Source: Polyangium spumosum
GTDB taxonomy: Bacteria > Myxococcota_A > Polyangia > Polyangiales > Polyangiaceae
DNA: 64,000 nucleotides
Direction of reading: 5' to 3'
Assembly (NCBI RefSeq): GCF_009649845.1
Contig: NZ_WJIE01000013.1
Span: 1 to 64,000 of the forward strand
The notes beneath the pieces are model-generated. The model ran no database searches, was not told the origin of the DNA, and saw nothing but the letters and a program-made list of their open reading frames with translations. Numbering within the stretch: position 1 is the first letter of the stretch; each line of letters starts with the position of its first letter. Made by a program: the position numbers and the translations under genes. Positions 25,371 to 34,177 of this stretch are shown here, in pieces.

Positions 25371-26033
25371 GTGCACCCGCTCCAGAGCGAGCTCATCGCC
25401 ATCCTCGCCGAGGCCCGGCAGCGCTCGATCCCGCTCGTCGTTCTCGGAGCGTTCGCCGTCCGGACGTACTTGCGCGCGCCCGATCAACGGTTCACGCATG
25501 ACGTCGACCTCCTCGCGTTGCCCGACGCGCTCGACGCTCTCGGCGAGCTGCTCACCTCCCGCGGCTACCACGTCTACCGCAGCGCTCCGTGGTGGCGGGC
25601 CGAGCGAGGCAGCGGCAAGGAGAGGGTTCTCCTCGACATCGCCTCGGGTGCCGTCGTGGACATGGCGTCTTTCGAGAGCTACCCGCTTGCACCCACGGAA
25701 GCGCGGCAACGCGCCGAGCCTGGCGGCGAGCCGATCCCCGTCCCGGCGCTCGAAGACCTGCTCGCGATGAAGATTCTCTCCCACCGAGACAAGGATATCC
25801 TGGATGTCGTGGCGCTTCTGCGGGACGCGGGCGACACGATCGAGAAGGACCGGTTCCGCGCGCAGATCGAAGCGCGCGACCTCGAGCTCCCTCTGCGCCG
25901 CGGTTACCTCGAAATCGTCGCCTCCATCGAGTCCGGAGAGCTCGCCCGCCTCTGGGAGCTGCGCACCGGCGCGCCGCCGCCCGACGACCTCTTGCCAGAC
26001 GCCGTCTCCAGGCTTCATGATCTCTTCCGATGA
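25371..26033 (+). CDS. AbiEii-like nucleotidyltransferase
   Basis: The product has 220 residues from GTG 25371 (VHPLQSELIAILAEARQ). Upstream in-frame codons look non-coding. The polymerase-beta-like fold is shown by GAFAVRTYLR followed by FTHDVDLLAL, where Asp-x-Asp would bind metal, and by AMKILSHRDKDILDVVAL near residue 150, the pattern of AbiEii-type and related DUF nucleotidyltransferases. No Shine-Dalgarno is obvious, and TATCAT at 25359-25364 could be a -10 box very close to the start, so a leaderless message is possible. It overlaps the next gene by 4 bp (ATGA). Confidence 0.75.
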   Translation: MHPLQSELIAILAEARQRSIPLVVLGAFAVRTYLRAPDQRFTHDVDLLALPDALDALGELLTSRGYHVYRSAPWWRAERGSGKERVLLDIASGAVVDMASFESYPLAPTEARQRAEPGGEPIPVPALEDLLAMKILSHRDKDILDVVALLRDAGDTIEKDRFRAQIEARDLELPLRRGYLEIVASIESGELARLWELRTGAPPPDDLLPDAVSRLHDLFR

Positions 26034-26239
26034 AGCCCCCTCGCTATTTCGTCGATGCCCGGCGCTCCGTGCCCTTCGATACCCTGGAGGACGCCAAAGC
26101 GTTCGCCCGTCAGAACTTCCCGGCGGTGATCCTGGAGCGCGCGGACCAGCCGGACGGGGGCGTCTCCTGGAACGAGATCCTGCGCTTCGATTGGCGCTGG
26201 GATCCGGCCCGCGGTGAGCCCGTCATCGACTTCGCCTGA
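26030..26239 (+). CDS. 69-residue partner protein of the nucleotidyltransferase
   Basis: The ATG overlaps the nucleotidyltransferase stop (ATGA), so the pair should be translationally coupled. The protein (MKPPRYFVDARRSVPFDTLE, VSWNEILRFDWRW, ending GEPVIDFA) is small and has a compact mixed look without membrane segments. I do not recognise a family. The tight coupling suggests a partner or antitoxin role, but that is inference. A short piece similar to its C-terminus (EPDRGEPLIDFA) occurs on the plus strand near 23926-23961, a possible remnant of a second copy. Confidence 0.6.
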   Translation: MKPPRYFVDARRSVPFDTLEDAKAFARQNFPAVILERADQPDGGVSWNEILRFDWRWDPARGEPVIDFA

Positions 26240-26258
26240 TCTCCGCGCGCCGGGCGCC

Positions 26259-27410
26259 TCAGCCCGCGCCCTCCCCACCCCCCGGCGGATACCCATGCCG
26301 CCGCCCCCACGGATCCTCCACCGTCCGCCGCCCGTCCTCGCCTTCCGGACCGAGATACCCCGGCCCGATCGGCACCTTCCCGTATCCGCCCGGGATATCC
26401 AGCACGTACGTCGGCTGCGCGATGCCCGACAGACCCTGCCGGAGCTCGCGCACGATCGATTGCCCCTCCGTGATGCTCGTCCGGAAATGGCCCGTCCCCA
26501 CCGCGAGGTCTCCGTGGTGCAGGTAATACGGTTTGACCCGTAAAACGACGAGCTCCCGGAAGAGCTCCTTCAAGGTCTCCGCGTCGTCGTTCACCCCGCG
26601 CAGCAGCACCGTCTGCGACAGCATCGGGATCCCCGCGTCCACGAGCCGCCCGATCGCCTCGCGCGCCTTCGGGCCGAGCTCGCGGACGTGGTTCGTGTGC
26701 AATACGACGTAGGTCGTCAGGTCCGGCGCGCGCAGCGCTCGCGCCATCACCTCGTCGACGCGCCCGGGCTCCATCACCGGCACGCGCGTGTGCAGCCGCA
26801 GGACCCGCACGTGCTCGATCGCCGCGAGCGCGGCCGTGATCTCGGCGAGCTTGCGGGGCGGCAGGATCATGGGATCGCCGCCGCTCAGGATCACCTCCCA
26901 CACCTCCTCGTGCGCGCGGATGTACCCGAGCGCCGCCGCGAGCTCCTCGCGCGACAGGACCTCGCTGCCCGGACCCACCTTCTCGCGCCGGAAGCAGAAG
27001 CGGCAGTACGCGGGACAGACGTGCACGGGCTTCAGGAGCAGCCGGTCGGGGTAGCGGTGCGTGATGCCCTTGACCGGCGTGTGCGGATCGTCGCCGATCG
27101 GATCCACGCGCTCTTCCGGCAGGATCCGCAGCTCGCGTTTGCTCGGCACGAACTGCTTCGTGATCGGGTCGTTCGGATCACCCGGCGTGGCGAGGTCCAC
27201 GAGGTCCTTCGTGATCGCCACGCTGAAGCGCTCCGCGACACGCTCGAGCGCCTCGATCTCCCCGCGATCCACGAGGCCCTGATCGACGAGCTCGCTGACG
27301 CGGCGCGACGTCCGGCGCGTGTCGTCCTGCGCGCCCTCGTGCTCTCGCGCGTCCGTTTCGCATGCCCTCGCACCCACAGCGCCGCTCCTCCTAGACTTCT
27401 TTCGATCCAA
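26259..27410 (-). CDS. kamA: KamA-family radical SAM aminomutase
   Basis: The product has 383 residues. The radical SAM cluster motif is CPAYCRFC (Cys132, Cys136, Cys139), preceded by HRYPDRLLLKPVHV. Family landmarks are WEVILSGGDPMILPPRKL, RLHTRVPVMEPGRV, MLSQTVLLRGVNDD, KPYYLHHGDLAVGTGHF and TYVLDIPGGYGKVP, as in lysine 2,3-aminomutases. It would convert lysine to beta-lysine using PLP and SAM, or act on lysine for EF-P modification like EpmB. No epmA or lysine-fermentation genes are nearby. The first ~35 residues are poorly conserved and the true start may be later. Confidence 0.88.
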   Translation of the reverse strand: MDRKKSRRSGAVGARACETDAREHEGAQDDTRRTSRRVSELVDQGLVDRGEIEALERVAERFSVAITKDLVDLATPGDPNDPITKQFVPSKRELRILPEERVDPIGDDPHTPVKGITHRYPDRLLLKPVHVCPAYCRFCFRREKVGPGSEVLSREELAAALGYIRAHEEVWEVILSGGDPMILPPRKLAEITAALAAIEHVRVLRLHTRVPVMEPGRVDEVMARALRAPDLTTYVVLHTNHVRELGPKAREAIGRLVDAGIPMLSQTVLLRGVNDDAETLKELFRELVVLRVKPYYLHHGDLAVGTGHFRTSITEGQSIVRELRQGLSGIAQPTYVLDIPGGYGKVPIGPGYLGPEGEDGRRTVEDPWGRRHGYPPGGGEGAG

Positions 27411-27515
27411 AATCCAGCGACGTCGAGCGTCCGCTCGTTCGCCAGGCCTCTGTCGGCCCTGGAAAGCGGCCGCCCCGCGTCGTAAGAAAGAACCTGCCTT
27501 TCCGGCCCGACGAAC

Positions 27516-30290
27516 ATGCGCACGAACCGCCCCCTCCTCGCTGCCCTCTTCGCCGCCACCTTGCTCGCGCCCGCCGCGTCCTTCGCGGACGAGAAGGCGC
27601 TCTCGCGCGCCGCGATCCTCACGCAGAAGGGCGACTACACCGCCGCGGTGAAGGAGCTCGACGCGGTCAAGTCCGGGCCCGAGCGCGCCGCGGCGCTCGT
27701 CGCGAAGGCCGAGCTCGAGCTCCTGCAGGGCCGCTACGCAGACGCCGTGAAGACGGCGAAGAGCGCCGCGGCGCTCGGCAAGGACGCGAAGATCAAGGCC
27801 GCGCCCACCCTCGCCGAGGCCCTCGCGTCACAAGGGAAGGTGAGCGACGCGATCGACGCCGTGAAGGACGTCGCGGACGAGGACACCGCGCACCGGGCGC
27901 GGCTCGTGCTCGGCGAGCTCCTGATCCGCAGCGGAAAACGTGGCGCCGCGAGCGTGCCTCTGCGCAGGCTCGTCGAGGCGTACAACGACGACACGATCAA
28001 CGAGCGCGACGCCGAGGGCCTCTCGCTCGTCGGGCGCGCGGCGCATCTGCTCCGCTCGGCGCACGACGCGAACCAGGCGTACGGCGAGGCCGAGAAGGCG
28101 GGCGCGAGGACGCGGGTCGAGACGTTGCTCTGGCGCGCCGAGCTCTTCCTCGACAAGTACAACCCCGGCGAGGCGGGCGAGAGCGTCAAGGATGCGCTGA
28201 AGGTCGCGCCCAAGGATCCACGCGTCCACGTGGCCATGGCGCGCGTCAAGCTCGAGAACGCGATGGACTTCGAGGCGGCCGAGAGCGAGATCAAGCAGGC
28301 CCTCGAGGTGAACCCGAACCTGCCCTCGGCCTACGTGATCCGGGCCGGGCTCGCGCTGCGCACGATGGACATCGCGGCGGCCGACGCGGCCGTCAAGCGC
28401 GGGCTCGAGGTCGATCCGACGCACCTCGAGCTGCTCTCGATGAAGGCGGCGTCGCGCTTCCTCGCCGACGATCTCGCGGGTTACGAGGCCACGAAGAAGC
28501 AGGTCCTCTCGCTCAACCCGGAGTTCTCGACGTTCTTCCAGATCGTCGCGGAGTACGCCGAGTGGGAGCACCGCTACGAGGACATCGTCCGCATGATGGA
28601 CGAGGCGACACGCGTCGACGCGCAGGACATGAAGGCCTTCGCGACGCTCGGCCTGAACAAGATCCGCCTCGGCGACGACGACGGCGGGCTCGAGGCGCTG
28701 CGCAAGTCGTGGAAGAAGGACCGGTTCAACGTCCGCGCCTACAACACGCTGAACCTCTTCGAGAAGACGATCCCGGCCGAGTACGTGACGACGAACGGGA
28801 CCCGCTTCCGCATTCGTTACCACAAGGAGGAGAAGCCCGTCCTCGAGCGCTACGTGCCGCGGATGCTCGACGAGGCCTGGACGTCGATGGTGAAGCGTTA
28901 TGGCTTCACCCCGAAGATGCCCGTCTCGATCGAGCTCTACGCCGACTCGGAGCATTTCAGCATCCGCACGAGCGGCCTGCCGAACGTGGGCATCCAGGGC
29001 GTCTGCTTCGGCCAGTCCCTCGCGGCGCTCTCGCCCGGGGCGGGGCCCTTCAACTGGGGCAACGTGCTCTGGCACGAGCTCGGGCACGTCTTCGCGATCC
29101 AGTATTCGAAGAGCCACGTCCCGCGCTGGTTCACCGAGGGCCTCAGCGAATACGAGACCATCATCCAGAGGCCCGAGTGGCGACGCGAGGAGGACCCCGC
29201 GCTCTTCGCGGCGCTGAAGGGCGGCCGCGTCCCGCCGCTCGAAGGGTTCAACCGCGCCTTCACCCACGTCGACTCGGTCGAGGACGTGACCATGGCCTAT
29301 TTCGCGGCGAGCCAGCTCGTCGTGTTCATGGCCGATACATACGGGTTCGACAAAGTCGCGGCCATGCTGCCGCGCTGGGGCCGCGGCGAGCGCACGCCCG
29401 ACGTCGTGAAGAACACGCTCGGCGTGCCGCACGACGAGGTCGATCGGCAGTTCCGCGAATGGCTGAAGAAGCGGCTCTCGCGGTACGAGAAGCAATACGT
29501 CCCCGACCTGCACGCGCCGCCGCTCGACGAGGCGCGCAAGGCATTACGTACCGACCCGAAGAACCCGAAGAAGCTCGTGCGGCTCGCGCTCTCGCTCCTC
29601 CGGGACGGCCAGAAGCCGGAGGCGCTCGCGGTGCTCGACGAGGCGCTCTCACTCGATCCGAAGCAGCCGGACGCGAATTACATGCGCCTGCGCCTCGCGA
29701 TGGGCGAAAAGAAGCTCGACGACGCGGCGCGCATCCTCGACAAGATGGTGGCGAATGGCCACGACGGCTACGTCCTGCGCATGAAGGCCGCGGACCTCGC
29801 GGAGATGCGCAAGGACAAGGCGCGCATGAAGGCGAGCTTCGAGGCCGCGTTCAAGCTCGACCCCTCGCAGTCGGAGCCGCTCCAGGGCCTCTACGACCTC
29901 GCGAAGGAGCAGAAGGACGTCGCGGGGCAGCTCGACGCATTGCGGCGGCTCTCGCTGCTCGATCAGCACGATCGGCGCGTGTGGGTGCGGCTGCTCTCGC
30001 TGCTCGTCGAGCGCGGCCTCTGGGAAGAGGCGGTCAAGGTGGGGGAGAGCGCGATGTACGTCGACGTCTCGAGCACGAAGGTCCACCGCCTCTATGCAAA
30101 AGCCCTCGCCCGCACGGGCCGGCACATCTCGGCGATCTTCGAGCTCAACAGCGCGATCCTCACGAAACCCGAGCCGGCCGAGATGAGCGCGATCTACGAG
30201 GACCTCGCCAAGGGTTACGACAAGCTCGGCAAGGCCGACTTCGCCAAGCAGGCGCGGGACCTCGCGAAGCTCGTCGCGCCGAAGGACTGA
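27516..30290 (+). CDS. Secreted TPR protein with gluzincin (MA) peptidase domain
   Basis: The product has 924 residues. A signal peptide (MRTNRPLLAALFAATLLAPA, cleavage near FA-DEK) is followed by TPR-like helices to ~390, a peptidase domain with HELGH (520-524) and a downstream Glu in RWFTEGLSEYE, then more TPR helices to the end (DLAKGYDKLGKADFAKQARD). The MA-clan pattern HExxH plus Glu on a second helix supports a zinc peptidase exported to the periplasm or surface. TPRs on both sides suggest work within a protein complex. Proteins of this build are common in myxobacteria; the substrate is unknown. It diverges from kamA. Confidence 0.87.
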   Translation: MRTNRPLLAALFAATLLAPAASFADEKALSRAAILTQKGDYTAAVKELDAVKSGPERAAALVAKAELELLQGRYADAVKTAKSAAALGKDAKIKAAPTLAEALASQGKVSDAIDAVKDVADEDTAHRARLVLGELLIRSGKRGAASVPLRRLVEAYNDDTINERDAEGLSLVGRAAHLLRSAHDANQAYGEAEKAGARTRVETLLWRAELFLDKYNPGEAGESVKDALKVAPKDPRVHVAMARVKLENAMDFEAAESEIKQALEVNPNLPSAYVIRAGLALRTMDIAAADAAVKRGLEVDPTHLELLSMKAASRFLADDLAGYEATKKQVLSLNPEFSTFFQIVAEYAEWEHRYEDIVRMMDEATRVDAQDMKAFATLGLNKIRLGDDDGGLEALRKSWKKDRFNVRAYNTLNLFEKTIPAEYVTTNGTRFRIRYHKEEKPVLERYVPRMLDEAWTSMVKRYGFTPKMPVSIELYADSEHFSIRTSGLPNVGIQGVCFGQSLAALSPGAGPFNWGNVLWHELGHVFAIQYSKSHVPRWFTEGLSEYETIIQRPEWRREEDPALFAALKGGRVPPLEGFNRAFTHVDSVEDVTMAYFAASQLVVFMADTYGFDKVAAMLPRWGRGERTPDVVKNTLGVPHDEVDRQFREWLKKRLSRYEKQYVPDLHAPPLDEARKALRTDPKNPKKLVRLALSLLRDGQKPEALAVLDEALSLDPKQPDANYMRLRLAMGEKKLDDAARILDKMVANGHDGYVLRMKAADLAEMRKDKARMKASFEAAFKLDPSQSEPLQGLYDLAKEQKDVAGQLDALRRLSLLDQHDRRVWVRLLSLLVERGLWEEAVKVGESAMYVDVSSTKVHRLYAKALARTGRHISAIFELNSAILTKPEPAEMSAIYEDLAKGYDKLGKADFAKQARDLAKLVAPKD

Positions 30291-30299
30291 ACAGGCTCG

Positions 30300-31274
30300 T
30301 CAGAATCGCCCGCGCAGCGAGACGCCGCCGCCGAGGGGGTCGAAGCTCGGGACGAGGGCCATCGACGCGCCGCCGCTCGCCCGTTTCGCCCGCGGCGTGA
30401 CGAACCAGAGGACCCCCGCGGCCACGATGCCGCCGACGCCGACGCCGACGCCGGTCGCGGCGGTGGACTGGACCGGCTCGGACAAACCTCCCGTCGCCAG
30501 GCCCGCGGCGCCGAGGCCCGCGCCCGCGAGGAAGGCGCCCGCGCCGCCGAGCCCGAGCACGAGCGCGGCCGTGGTCGTCGCGCTCGGGGCCGCGCTCGTG
30601 CCGCCCGGATTCGCAGGGAGATCGGCGGCGACGGGGCGCGGCGCCGGGGGCGCCTCGTGTTCGCCGCGGAGCGTGGGCACGGAGAGCTCGACGGGGATCG
30701 TCGCGTCGTGCACGGCCACCACGCGGCGATAGGGTCTTCGACCGGGCGCCATGGCCTCGAGCACGTGCTCGCCGAGCTCGACCGGGAGCGGCTCGCCGGT
30801 CCACGTCGCGCGATCGAGCGGGGCGCCGTCGATCGTGACCACGAGATCGGGCGTCTCGGCGACGTCCTTCGGCACCCAGACGACGAGCCGCGCCAGCATC
30901 GCCGAGAGCGCCTCGCTGCGCAGGCGCGCGCGGCTCTCCCGGTCGCTCATGCCGGCGCGTCGCGCCTCGTCCGCGACCTCGGTGTAGAGCCGGTAGGCGG
31001 CCTCGCGGCGGTTGGTCTTCTCATAACATTCCGCGAGCCTGTATCGCGTGCCCATGGCCGGGTCGAGCCGGAGGCTCTGCTCCAGCATCGGGCAGGCCTC
31101 CATTTCGCGTCCTTCGGCCGAGAGCTCCATGGCGCGGGTGAAGAGCACCTCCGCGCGCTCGACCGGGTCGAGCTCGTGCCCGGACGCGGGATCTTCGGCG
31201 CGGGCGGGGGTGATCGTGGAGGCGAGGGTGATCGCCGCGAGGAGCGCGGCGCCCGTGTGCTTGCCGGATTTCAT
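30300..31274 (-). CDS. Secreted TPR/PEGA-like protein
   Basis: The product has 324 residues. The signal peptide (MKSGKHTGAALLAAITLAS, cleavage ARA-EDP) precedes TPR-like helices (AEVLFTRAMELSAEGREMEA, YRLAECYEKTNRREAAYRLY), then a beta domain (DLVVTIDGAPLDRATWTGE, PYRRVVAVHDATIPVELSV) of the kind that mimics PEGA repeats, an Ala/Pro linker and two transmembrane-like segments (GLGGAGAFLAGAGLGAAGLA, GVGVGVGGIVAAGVLWFV). The start lies 27 bp after the kinase gene's stop, so it is probably its operon partner, perhaps a sensor or structural target at the cell envelope. Confidence 0.82.
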   Translation of the reverse strand: MKSGKHTGAALLAAITLASTITPARAEDPASGHELDPVERAEVLFTRAMELSAEGREMEACPMLEQSLRLDPAMGTRYRLAECYEKTNRREAAYRLYTEVADEARRAGMSDRESRARLRSEALSAMLARLVVWVPKDVAETPDLVVTIDGAPLDRATWTGEPLPVELGEHVLEAMAPGRRPYRRVVAVHDATIPVELSVPTLRGEHEAPPAPRPVAADLPANPGGTSAAPSATTTAALVLGLGGAGAFLAGAGLGAAGLATGGLSEPVQSTAATGVGVGVGGIVAAGVLWFVTPRAKRASGGASMALVPSFDPLGGGVSLRGRF

Positions 31275-31301
31275 GTCGAAGCTCCTTCCTCGTTCGCCCC
31301 G

Positions 31302-32855
31302 TCAATGGCGCCCCGTGAAGGGATCGTAGTCCCGGGGCGTCGGATGCCCGCTCCTGGCCGCGGCGGATCGAGGTGGCTTTTCGCCGGTTGTCTCGCGGGC
31401 CGGAGCGAGCTCCTTCCTGGCGGACGCCGAGGCCGCCGGGACGAGCGTGGCCGCGGGCGTCCTCACGATGTTCATTTCATTCGCCACGGGCGTCACCGTG
31501 GGAGCGGGCGCCTGCGCCGCGGGCGTCGGGAATGACTCATTCGTGATCCCGAGGGGCCCGTGCACGCCGGGGGCCCTCGACTCCTCGGCTCTGTGCGTCG
31601 TGATGGTGACGTGGGGCCAGTGTACGCCGATGGCCGCGATCCCCGCGCCCGCGAGCGCCGAGAGCGCGGTCAGGCCTGCGACGAGCACGAGGCGCGCGGG
31701 CCGCGAGGGGGGTTTTGCCTGCGAACCCTCCCAGGGCCCCACGCTCCGATCGGTTTTTCCGCTCGAATCGGCGGGCTGCTCCTCGTCCAGCGTGAGGACG
31801 GGGCGGCTCGGCCTGCGCGCGCGCCTCGAGGACGGAGGGATCGAGGCCGGCAATGGCGAGAGGCCGGACGAATCCAGGGTTTCTCGCGGCGTGACGAGCC
31901 GGAGCCGGCCGGGCGGGATGCTCGAGCGACGGGCGGCGGCGGCGACGATCCGGGTCGCCTCCCCCTCCTCCTCCGCCACGCCCCAGGGGCCGAAGGGCCG
32001 GAGCGCGGCGAGCAGGTCGGTGGCGGACGTATACCGGCGCGTGGGTTGTTTGTCGAGGCAACGCAGGACGACGTCGTCGAGGCCACGAGGTACGTCCGGG
32101 CGGATCGCCGAGGGCGACTTGACGGGTTTGGCCAGGGCGGCGGCGAAGATCTCGGGGACGGTGGGGGCCTGGAAGGGGGCGCGCCCGGTGAGCAATTTGT
32201 ACAGAATGGCGCCGAGGGCCCAGACGTCGGCCCGCGCGCAGACCTTGCTCGCCGATCGCATCTGCTCGGGCGCCATGTAAAGTGGAGAGCCCATGAGGTC
32301 GCGCGCGCCGGTCATCTCCGGGTCCCCGCAATCGGGGCTCGTGTGCTTGGAGATCCCGAAATCGAGGACCTTGATGCAGGGGGATCCGTCCTTGCGGCGC
32401 GTGAGGAAGAGGTTCCCCGGCTTGAGATCACGGTGGACGATCCCGGCGGCGTGCGCCTCGGCGAGCGCGTGGCAGGCCTGCGAGACGTACAGGACGGCGT
32501 CTTCGATGGGGAAGGCGCCGCGGCGCTTCTGGAGCGCGGCGAGGTCGTGCCCTTCGAGCATCTCCATGACGATGTACGGCGCGCCGGAGTCGAGGCGGCC
32601 GACGTCGTAGACCTCGGCGACGTGCTCGCTGCGCAATCGCACCACGGCGCGCGCCTCGCGGAGGAAGCGCTCCACGGATTGCTCGCTCGACGCGTCGGGC
32701 CGCATGAGCTTCACGGCCCGGACCTCGCGCAGATCGAGGTGTGTGGCGGCGACGACGACGCCCATTCCGCCCATCCCGAGCACCTTCTCCACGCGGTACT
32801 TCCCGGCGAGGACGTCCCCTACCGAAACGATGTTCGATGCCTCCTGCTTCGACAT
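31302..32855 (-). CDS. Transmembrane Ser/Thr protein kinase
   Basis: The product has 517 residues from ATG 32855, preceded by GGAAGG; the open frame upstream is Arg-rich and not conserved. The kinase domain is complete: GMGGMGVVV, Lys49 in AVKLMRP, HRDLKPGN (141-148), DFG (165-167), and GSPLYMAPEQM. A Pro/Ser/Arg-rich linker leads to one transmembrane helix (~410-430, LVLVAGLTALSALAGAG) and a short periplasmic tail ending DYDPFTGRH. It probably works in envelope signalling with the TPR/PEGA protein encoded just downstream. The 297 bp between this gene's start and 33153 show no gene. Confidence 0.93.
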   Translation of the reverse strand: MSKQEASNIVSVGDVLAGKYRVEKVLGMGGMGVVVAATHLDLREVRAVKLMRPDASSEQSVERFLREARAVVRLRSEHVAEVYDVGRLDSGAPYIVMEMLEGHDLAALQKRRGAFPIEDAVLYVSQACHALAEAHAAGIVHRDLKPGNLFLTRRKDGSPCIKVLDFGISKHTSPDCGDPEMTGARDLMGSPLYMAPEQMRSASKVCARADVWALGAILYKLLTGRAPFQAPTVPEIFAAALAKPVKSPSAIRPDVPRGLDDVVLRCLDKQPTRRYTSATDLLAALRPFGPWGVAEEEGEATRIVAAAARRSSIPPGRLRLVTPRETLDSSGLSPLPASIPPSSRRARRPSRPVLTLDEEQPADSSGKTDRSVGPWEGSQAKPPSRPARLVLVAGLTALSALAGAGIAAIGVHWPHVTITTHRAEESRAPGVHGPLGITNESFPTPAAQAPAPTVTPVANEMNIVRTPAATLVPAASASARKELAPARETTGEKPPRSAAARSGHPTPRDYDPFTGRH

Positions 32856-33152
32856 GGTGCCTTCCGATTCAATGAAGAAAGGTATCTGGCCCACGCCCCC
32901 CCGAGGGCGCGCGGCGGAGCGCGCACGAAGACACTTCATCCGCCGCCGATCGGCGTCGCGGACGTCTCGCCGTGGCATGGTCCCGCCGGACGGGCCGTAA
33001 TGTGTCCCACGCCTGTAGCTTTGCAAGTCTCTGCAAAACCAGGCGAGCCGAGATCGCGGTGAAAACCACGAAATCATGCACCAGTTTTTTTGAGGAGGAG
33101 ATTCGAGGAGAGGCGAGGGCGATCGCGACGGAGGCGCGGTCGCCCGGGGCGA

Positions 33153-34079
33153 TTACTTCCGGGGCAGCGACACGCGGACGACCTCGCCGCCGCTCGTCCC
33201 GACCCACACCGAGGCCGAGCCTTTGCTCGTGATGAGCATCGTCGTCGGCTCGCCGCGCGCGCCGAGCGAGAGGGAGTGCGTCGGGGTCATCGGGCCGCCG
33301 CCCGCGGCGTCGAGGGTCTGGCCGTCGAAGAGCGCCGCGCGTCCATCGCCGAACCCGACGACGAGGCTCGTCTCGCTCACCGCCGCGCACGTGACCGGCA
33401 CGCCCACGTCGACCATCTTCGCCGCGAGCCGGCCGCCGCGCTGGGTCACGAGGCAGACCGCGCTGTCGCCTCTCTTGTAGAGCGCGTGGAGCGCCACGCC
33501 GCTCGCCAGGCGGTCCGCCTTTTTCGCCTCGGCGGGCAGCCCCACGCGGCCGTTCGCGCCCGGCTCCGGCGTCGGGCCGGGGTGCATGCGGAGCTCGAGT
33601 CCGCCCGGGACTTCCACGACGACCGTGGTGTCGACGGCGCCGACGTCGGCGAGCTTCACGTCGCCGCGCAGCACGAAGGGCCGCGCCTCGACCTCGTTGC
33701 CCGAGACCGAGAGCTGGATGGCGTTGCCGTCCCAGGTGAGCGCGAGCGCGTGTTCGCCCGAGGATCGGCCGCGGAGCGAGCGCACGTCGCTCGCGACACG
33801 CTCGAGCTTGGCGCGGTGGTGGATGTCGAGCACCGCCCACACCTCGTTTTCGCTTCGCACGAGGGCCACGTCGCGCGAGAGCATCGCGACCTCGTCGCCC
33901 TGGCCGAGCGAGAGGTTCACGGTCTTCGGCGTGCCGCTGCCGATCGGCAGGACGGCGAGGCGCGCGGGCGCGGCGGAGACCATGGCCACGAGGCCCGGAT
34001 TGTCGATCGCGGCGGCGCCGCGGATGTCCGCGTCGAGAGACGCGACGCGACTGGGAGAAGAGAGGCTTTTGTAGGGCAT
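33153..34079 (-). CDS. Hypothetical beta-propeller-like protein
   Basis: The product has 308 residues starting MPYKSLSSPSRVASLDADIR. Repeated short beta-rich units with small-residue turns (LVAMVSAAPARLAVLPIGSG, LALTWDGNAIQLSVSGN, SETSLVVGFGDGRAALFDGQ, ASVWVGTSGGEVVRVSLPRK) suggest a WD40- or PQQ-like propeller. No signal peptide or membrane helix, so it is likely cytosolic. It resembles the propeller part of the kinase at 2407-4536 in style, not in clear sequence. It could be a scaffold of kinase signalling; that is inference from its position upstream of the kinase gene on the same strand. Confidence 0.7.
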   Translation of the reverse strand: MPYKSLSSPSRVASLDADIRGAAAIDNPGLVAMVSAAPARLAVLPIGSGTPKTVNLSLGQGDEVAMLSRDVALVRSENEVWAVLDIHHRAKLERVASDVRSLRGRSSGEHALALTWDGNAIQLSVSGNEVEARPFVLRGDVKLADVGAVDTTVVVEVPGGLELRMHPGPTPEPGANGRVGLPAEAKKADRLASGVALHALYKRGDSAVCLVTQRGGRLAAKMVDVGVPVTCAAVSETSLVVGFGDGRAALFDGQTLDAAGGGPMTPTHSLSLGARGEPTTMLITSKGSASVWVGTSGGEVVRVSLPRK

Positions 34080-34177
34080 CGCGGTGAGCGTAATGGATCC
34101 CGCGCCCCGAGCGGAAGGGCCTTTCGCGCGGTCCCCGCAACTCTTCTCGGCGCCGCATTTTTCTGTAGGATGGACGT

